Assembly: GCA_031272845.1 (NCBI GenBank) | Contig: JAISTA010000108.1 | Location: 1-10,579, forward strand | Direction of reading: 5' to 3' | DNA length: 10,579 nucleotides | DNA from: Oscillospiraceae bacterium | GTDB taxonomy: Bacteria; Bacillota; Clostridia; Oscillospirales; Oscillospiraceae | Part shown: positions 6,609-10,579 of the stretch, piece after piece | Layout of the letters: each line of letters begins with the position of its first letter | How positions within the stretch are numbered: position 1 is the stretch's first letter | Position numbers and translations under genes: made by a program | Notes under the pieces: model-generated | The model's database searches: none | Told to the model about the DNA's origin: nothing | The model's input: the letters and a program-made list of their open reading frames with translations, nothing else

Positions 6609-6721
6609 GGGGCCTGCAAGGGGCCTGCAAGGGGCCTGCAAGGGGCCTGCAAGGGGCCTGCAAGGGGCCTGCAAGGGGCCTGCAAGGGGCCTGCAAGGGG
6701 CCTGCAAGGGGCCTGCAAGGG
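6609..6721 (+). repeat. Ten exact 11-base tandem repeats in the mRNA leader
   Basis: The unit GGGGCCTGCAA occurs ten times without a single difference from 6609 to 6718, followed by a further GGG. It lies between the predicted transcription start (about 6604) and the ribosome binding site (6757-6762). It therefore makes up most of the 5' untranslated leader. Each GGGG run is separated by seven bases, which satisfies the usual G-quadruplex pattern on the RNA-like strand. GGCC and TGCA in each unit are self-complementary and could instead pair between units. The unit contains no ATG, GTG or TTG and no stop in any frame. Confidence 0.97.
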
Positions 6722-6769
6722 TTCCTCTTTTGTTTTCTCTTCGAATATATTTTGAGAGGTGGAAACCTA

Positions 6770-7153
6770 ATGAAGAAAGCTAGAAGAATGCTCGTGTTGT
6801 TATTGGCGGTTGCGTGCCTTGCGGCGGTTTTGGCGGGAAATGCTTTGGCAGATACGGTTTACGTTACCCACTGGGGTACCGCAACAAAGAACAACCCGTA
6901 TGTCAGCAATGATGTTGGCAAAGCCCGGTTGCTTGCCATCGGTTATGACACGAACGGGTATAGCGTAATAAGCGGCTGGGAAAAGCAGATCATAAGTACT
7001 ACATATACAATTATTGGCATGGGTACGCCTTCTAAAAAGTATGCGTCTTATGGAGAATATGTGTACTGCACCTACACCTGTGTTTACAAAAACGCTCTCG
7101 GTGTATCAACGAGCACAAGCAACGGTTCCTTAGGCGTGTCCGCTTTGGTATAA
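6770..7153 (+). CDS. Small secreted protein of unknown family
   Basis: I do not recognise this protein. Its 127 residues begin with a clear signal peptide: basic MKKARR, a hydrophobic core at about 7-23, and an ALA cleavage site at 25-27. About 100 mature residues would remain. The mature part is rich in Tyr, Thr, Ser, Gly and Val, suggesting beta structure. It has two cysteines three residues apart (C100, C104; YCTYTC), which could form a disulfide. The ATG at 6770 has AGGTGG seven bases upstream; a weak AGGT/ACCT stem spans that site. The open frame continues upstream through the repeats, but no start codon lies in that part of the predicted transcript except a poorly placed TTG at 6752. 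Strong promoter, repeat leader and downstream transporter suggest an exported peptide or bacteriocin-like product; this is inference. Confidence 0.85.
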   Translation: MKKARRMLVLLLAVACLAAVLAGNALADTVYVTHWGTATKNNPYVSNDVGKARLLAIGYDTNGYSVISGWEKQIISTTYTIIGMGTPSKKYASYGEYVYCTYTCVYKNALGVSTSTSNGSLGVSALV

Positions 7154-7170
7154 TGAGCATAGCAAATTTT

Positions 7171-7209
7171 GCGTACGCCGGTGATTTTCACTGGCGTACG
7201 CAGCTTTTT
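7171..7209 (+). terminator. Long terminator-like hairpin between secreted protein and ABC gene
   Basis: GCGTACGCCGGTGA (7171-7184) pairs with TCACTGGCGTACGC (7188-7201) over 14 positions with one G-U pair and a TTT loop. AGC and five Ts follow. It starts 17 bases after the small gene's stop and ends 28 bases before the transporter start. It probably ends most transcripts after the small gene, letting some read into the transporter gene. No separate promoter for the transporter is obvious. Confidence 0.8.
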
Positions 7210-7237
7210 GCAACACCGCATACAAAGGAAATATAAC

Positions 7238-9460
7238 ATGCTATCAATAAAACACTTGTCCATAACTTATGGCAAACGTGAGATTCTCAAAGACATATCT
7301 GCCGACTTTCCGTCAGGTTCTGTATCCGTAATACGCGGAAAATCCGGGTCGGGCAAAACGTCTCTGCTCAACATTTTGGGTCTCATGCAGTCGGCGGACG
7401 GATTTTCGTATTTATACAAAGACAGCGACGCCGCTAAATTTTCCGAGGTTGAAAAAGCGGATTTTCGCTTAAAGCACATCGGCTTTGTTTTTCAGCAGAG
7501 CAATTTGCTTGAAAACCTGAATGCGAAAAACAATCTGCTAGTTCCCATGCTTGCGGCGGGGATGCCGCAGGAAGCGGCTTCTGCGCACGCGGACGAGCTT
7601 CTGTCTTTTGTCGGGCTGACGGAGCTTGCCGGGGACTTTCCGGATACGCTTTCAGGCGGTGAGGAGCAGCGGCTTGCAGTCGCGCGGGCTATGGCGAACG
7701 ACGCGGACATTATCCTCGCGGACGAGCCGACGGCGGCGCTGGACAGCGAAAATACAGCGGCGGTGATGAGCCTGCTGCAAAGGCTTGCGCATGAGTTGGG
7801 CAAGGCTGTTATTATTGTTTCGCATGACGACACGGTTGGCAAATACGCGGATTTGTTGTTTGAGATAAAGGATAAGGCGCTTTATAGCTCAGGCACGGCG
7901 CGAAAGGACATGCCTGCGGTTATCAAAAATGAAGCCGAGCAACGCGAAAAACGGGGCTTTATCGGCTTTATCAGGTTTTATAACAATAAAAGAATTGGAG
8001 ATAAATGGCTGCGCCGCGCTGTAACGCTGATAACGGCGGCAGTTGCGGCATATGCGATTTTGTCGGTAAATGTGGCGGGTAACGCAAAGGCTGATGCACT
8101 GAAATTAGTAAACGCCGTTTCTGATAGGGGAATTTCGCTGGTTAACGCTAAGGTTCTTGTTGATGGGAGCGATAAAAATCCTTTTAATGAAGAAGAAGAT
8201 GACAACTTGTTCTATAGAACAGATTATGAAACCGCGCTTTCATTAACGCAGGAGGAGCTGGCGGAAATTGCCGCGATTCCCGGAGTTGAAAAGGTTTATC
8301 CGCGATACAGCTTTGTGTCTTGGGGCACTTATGCATCTGAAAATACATTTTACGGGGCGTCGGAAGCATATTGGGAGAAAATGCCCGGCGTTGCCTCAAT
8401 AACACTTTCCGATGATAGCGGAGTTCTTTTTGAAAAAGAGTTTTCCCCGGTGTTGGACGGTTGGGATAGCCGGGAGTTTAACTACTGCGGCGCGGAGGCG
8501 CTTGTGCCGGAGATAAACCTCACGCCTGTGCTTGAATATGGCGCAAAGTCTGACAATCCAAACGCCGGGTATATACAAATGGCGCTTGCAAAAAACCTCT
8601 CGCAGGATGTGGAGACGCTTATCGGAAAAACGCTGACGCTTAATCTGTTTGTGCCTGTAAAGTCGTACGCAATTACGTATGATTACATGCTCCCCGACGG
8701 CGGCAGCGAGGCTGTTGCCGAAATGGACGCAAGCGTTTATAAGCTGGTAACAATCGAATGTGAAATTGCGGGGATAATTTCCGGTGCGGGAGATATTAGG
8801 CTTACACAAAATCCCTGCACGCCGTATTTAACGTTTATTCCTTATGAGCGGTTTTCGCAAATTGTAAATGAAAATAAGGATACAAATTTGAGGGTAGACG
8901 ATACGCGAATCGAAAAGGAGCTTATGCCGTCTGCGCTTATGATTTATGCCAAGAACCATTCTGATGTAAGTCAGATAGCCGCCGCGCTCAAGAAAAGCTC
9001 GCTTGCCTACAAGCTGTATTTCAGCACACAGGATTATGAGGATGTTAATGAAGCGATTGGAAACCTGCAGAGAAAGTATACATTAACGGCGAGCATTTCG
9101 GTTGCCTCTGTGTCTGTGTTATTTGCGTTTATTTACTTTTTGCAGAGCAGGGCAAGAAAAAGGGAAATCGGAATTCTCAAGGCGCTTGGGTTGAGTAAAT
9201 CAAACGTTATGTCAACTATGCTGTATGACGCATTGAAAATGGCGGCGGTTTCGTTTATTGCCGCAGTTGTAATTGCGGTTGCGATTAGAGCTGCCGCAGA
9301 ACACAATATAAGGTATCAGGGCATATTCACAATAGGAATACTGTCTGTTGCTGTTGGATTTCTTGTTTCGGTTGTGGTGACGATCGCTGCGGGGATATTC
9401 CCGATAATCTCCGCCTCGCGGGTTGACCCGGTGGAGGCGATACGGCGAGTTATGAAGTAG
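7238..9460 (+). CDS. MacB-type ABC transporter, ATPase and FtsX-like permease fused
   Basis: This single chain of 740 residues probably exports or acts on a substrate outside the cell. The N-terminal ATPase has Walker A at 34-42 (GKSGSGKTS), Q-loop Q86, signature LSGGE at 138-142, Walker B IILADEP at 158-164 and H-loop H196. A first membrane segment (about 261-278) leads to a large external domain of over 300 residues. Three C-terminal segments follow (about 614-635, 664-684, 697-722) with FtsX-type motifs REIGILKALGLS (642-653) and ASRVDPVEAIRR. This is MacB topology. The ATPase also recalls those of lactococcin-972-type bacteriocin exporters. The ATG at 7238 has AAAGGAA seven bases upstream. 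The substrate is unknown; the secreted protein just upstream is the obvious candidate partner. GC content varies strongly along the gene. Confidence 0.92.
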   Translation: MLSIKHLSITYGKREILKDISADFPSGSVSVIRGKSGSGKTSLLNILGLMQSADGFSYLYKDSDAAKFSEVEKADFRLKHIGFVFQQSNLLENLNAKNNLLVPMLAAGMPQEAASAHADELLSFVGLTELAGDFPDTLSGGEEQRLAVARAMANDADIILADEPTAALDSENTAAVMSLLQRLAHELGKAVIIVSHDDTVGKYADLLFEIKDKALYSSGTARKDMPAVIKNEAEQREKRGFIGFIRFYNNKRIGDKWLRRAVTLITAAVAAYAILSVNVAGNAKADALKLVNAVSDRGISLVNAKVLVDGSDKNPFNEEEDDNLFYRTDYETALSLTQEELAEIAAIPGVEKVYPRYSFVSWGTYASENTFYGASEAYWEKMPGVASITLSDDSGVLFEKEFSPVLDGWDSREFNYCGAEALVPEINLTPVLEYGAKSDNPNAGYIQMALAKNLSQDVETLIGKTLTLNLFVPVKSYAITYDYMLPDGGSEAVAEMDASVYKLVTIECEIAGIISGAGDIRLTQNPCTPYLTFIPYERFSQIVNENKDTNLRVDDTRIEKELMPSALMIYAKNHSDVSQIAAALKKSSLAYKLYFSTQDYEDVNEAIGNLQRKYTLTASISVASVSVLFAFIYFLQSRARKREIGILKALGLSKSNVMSTMLYDALKMAAVSFIAAVVIAVAIRAAAEHNIRYQGIFTIGILSVAVGFLVSVVVTIAAGIFPIISASRVDPVEAIRRVMK

Positions 9461-9479
9461 GGCGGTGGCGCATACAAAA

Positions 9480-9513
9480 AAAGCCCCGGAAGAGCTTTCT
9501 CCTCCGGGGCTTT
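9480..9513. terminator. Two-way terminator shared by the ABC gene and trmL
   Basis: AAAGCCCCGGA (9480-9490) pairs with TCCGGGGCTTT (9503-9513), with an inner GAG/CTC stem around a CTTT loop. On the minus strand a run of seven Ts follows the stem, which suits the trmL operon. On the plus strand the T run is short, but the hairpin lies 19 bases after the ABC stop. It marks the border between two convergent units. Confidence 0.88.
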
Positions 9514-9533
9514 GCTGTGTCCGATTGGTGTGC

Positions 9534-10034
9534 CTACAGACCGCCTGCCGCGTTTCTTCTTGCCAGACCCGCAAACCCGGTCTGCCGCAGCGCCTCATAC
9601 GCCACGATCGCGGCGGCGTTTGACAGGTTCAGCGAGCGCATATCCGCAAGCATAGGTATGCGCACGCATTTATCCGCGTTCGCGCGCAAAAGCTCCTCCG
9701 GCAGGCCCCTTGTCTCCTTGCCGAAGACGAAAAACACCTCGTCAAACGCGGCGTAATCCATATCGGAGTAAACATGCCGCGCCTTTGTTGAAACGAGAAA
9801 CATCGGCAGGCGCGCAAGGTCGTATTTCGCGAAAAAATCCGTTGCGGAGGCGTGCACCTCAAGGTCAAGCGCGGTCCAGTAGTCCAGCCCGGCGCGGCGC
9901 ACCTCCTTTTCCTCGATAGAAAAGCCGAGCGGGCGGATCAAATGCAGCTTTGCGCCGATAACGGAGCAGGTGCGCGAAATATTTCCCGTGTTCGCCGGAA
10001 TTTCAGGCTCGCACAGCACAAGATTCAGCTTCAT
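9534..10034 (-). CDS. trmL: tRNA (cytidine/uridine(34)-2'-O)-methyltransferase
   Basis: TrmL (YibK) transfers a methyl group from S-adenosylmethionine to the 2'-OH of the wobble nucleotide in certain leucine tRNAs. The 166 residues (E. coli has 157) carry the three SPOUT/SpoU motifs. Motif 1 is N15-R21 (NTGNISR), motif 2 is 104-112 (FGKETRGLP), and motif 3 is about 125-143 (RIPMLADMRSLNLSNAAAI), which forms the cofactor-binding knot. The N-terminus MKLNLVLCEPEIPANTGNI is typical of the family. The ATG at 10034 is six bases after the stop of the upstream gene, whose end supplies an AAAGAGG site, so the two are probably one operon. Confidence 0.95.
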   Translation of the reverse strand: MKLNLVLCEPEIPANTGNISRTCSVIGAKLHLIRPLGFSIEEKEVRRAGLDYWTALDLEVHASATDFFAKYDLARLPMFLVSTKARHVYSDMDYAAFDEVFFVFGKETRGLPEELLRANADKCVRIPMLADMRSLNLSNAAAIVAYEALRQTGFAGLARRNAAGGL

Positions 10035-10040
10035 TGCGGG

Positions 10041-10579
10041 TCAGCCGGCCTCTTTCAGAATTACAACCGGCAGGTGCGGGTTGTTTAGAAAACGCGGGAT
10101 CCCGTACACGTTGCCGAGACCGCGCGAGACGTACATTGAGGTGTTTGCGTAGGTAAACAGCCCGCCTGTCTCCTTCGGAAAAAAGCCGGTCTGCGCCCAA
10201 ATGCCCTGCGGCAAAAACGGGAGACGGACGATTCCGCCGTGCGCGTGGCCGCACAAGATAACGTCCGCGCCGAGCGCGGCATAGTTGCGCAGATAGAAAT
10301 TGCGGTGCACAAGCGTGAGGACAAGCCCCGCGCGGTCTTCGTCAGTAAGCTGCGCGAAAACCTGTGCGGGCGTTTTCATATCGGCGGGGCCGTTTGGGTC
10401 GTCTATCCCGACGACGGTGATGTACTCGCCGGAGCCGTCCGGGGCATAGAGCCTGTCAACCTGATTGCGCAGGACTGTAACGCCGACGTCGCGCAGCGCC
10501 TGAAACAGGTCGCGGTATTCCTTTGTCGCGAACTCGTGGTTGCCGGAGACATAGTAAACAGGCGCGATTTCCGTGAGCC
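10041..10579 (-). CDS. Metallophosphoesterase, YkuE/YaeI-like, C-terminal part
   Basis: The gene enters from beyond the right edge, so its N-terminus and start are missing; 178 complete codons are visible. The reading frame is open from the window edge to a TGA at 10041-10043. It shows VSGNHEF at visible residues 10-16 (the GNHE metal-binding motif) and DVILCGHAHGGI further on (the GHxH motif). These are hallmarks of calcineurin-like phosphoesterases that bind two metal ions. LVHRNFYLRNYAALGAD, leading into that motif, resembles membrane-associated YkuE/YaeI-type enzymes, some of which act on lipid substrates such as UDP-diacylglucosamine. The substrate here cannot be told. The first metal motif (DxH) and any membrane anchor would lie outside the window. 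It ends six bases before trmL. Confidence 0.92.
   Translation of the reverse strand, partial: LTEIAPVYYVSGNHEFATKEYRDLFQALRDVGVTVLRNQVDRLYAPDGSGEYITVVGIDDPNGPADMKTPAQVFAQLTDEDRAGLVLTLVHRNFYLRNYAALGADVILCGHAHGGIVRLPFLPQGIWAQTGFFPKETGGLFTYANTSMYVSRGLGNVYGIPRFLNNPHLPVVILKEAG

Noticed and set aside
6609..6721. CRISPR array
   Set aside because: The repeats are only 11 bases long and directly adjoining, with no spacers.
6569..6769. Repeat-encoded peptide (GACKGPARGLQ units) as an N-terminal extension of the secreted protein
   Set aside because: The frame is open only because the 11-base unit has no stop in any frame. Its TTG start lies in the -35 box, upstream of the predicted transcription start. 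A clear ribosome binding site and signal peptide fit the ATG at 6770.
6775..6820. Lipoprotein signal around Cys16 of the secreted protein
   Set aside because: The residues before Cys16 (A-V-A) are a poor lipobox, since position -3 is not Leu. The Cys lies inside the hydrophobic core, and ALA at 25-27 is a better signal peptidase I site.
8396..8809. Minus-strand frame inside the ABC transporter gene
   Set aside because: It lies wholly within the confidently identified transporter and resembles no family, so it is an overlap artefact.

Overview
The window looks like chromosome from an endospore-forming Firmicute of the Clostridia, probably a GC-rich gut lineage such as the Oscillospirales. The main reason is a complete eight-gene spoIIIA sporulation operon. 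The lineage guess rests on gene content and GC-rich codon use only, not on a database comparison.

Layout. Positions 1-1237 hold no convincing gene. They contain two diverged copies of one roughly 290-base element in opposite orientation (8-299 and 715-998), with short palindromic GC-rich hairpins between them. A strong two-way terminator (1238-1274) and a second hairpin (1285-1316) separate this from the spoIIIA operon. That operon runs on the minus strand from spoIIIAA (start at 6375) through AB, AC, AD, AE, AF and AG to AH (end at 1318). A near-consensus mother-cell sigma-E promoter lies just upstream of spoIIIAA (6418-6447). The eight proteins build the channel ('feeding tube') between mother cell and forespore: an ATPase (AA), membrane parts (AB-AF) and the ring-forming AG and AH, the latter facing forespore SpoIIQ.

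From the same intergenic region a divergent accessory module runs on the plus strand. It has a textbook sigma-A promoter (6569-6597), ten exact copies of an 11-base unit in the leader (6609-6718), a small secreted protein of 127 residues (6770-7153), a long terminator-like hairpin (7171-7209), and a 740-residue MacB-type ABC transporter with ATPase and FtsX-like permease in one chain (7238-9460). The arrangement resembles operons for exported peptides or bacteriocins: a highly expressed small secreted product, a partial terminator, then a less expressed transporter. I do not recognise the small protein, and its link to the transporter is inference. This module is the best candidate here for an undescribed system.

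A shared two-way terminator (9480-9513) ends the module. Facing it on the minus strand is a housekeeping pair: trmL, a tRNA wobble-position 2'-O-methyltransferase (9534-10034), and upstream of it a metallophosphoesterase cut by the window edge (10041-10579).
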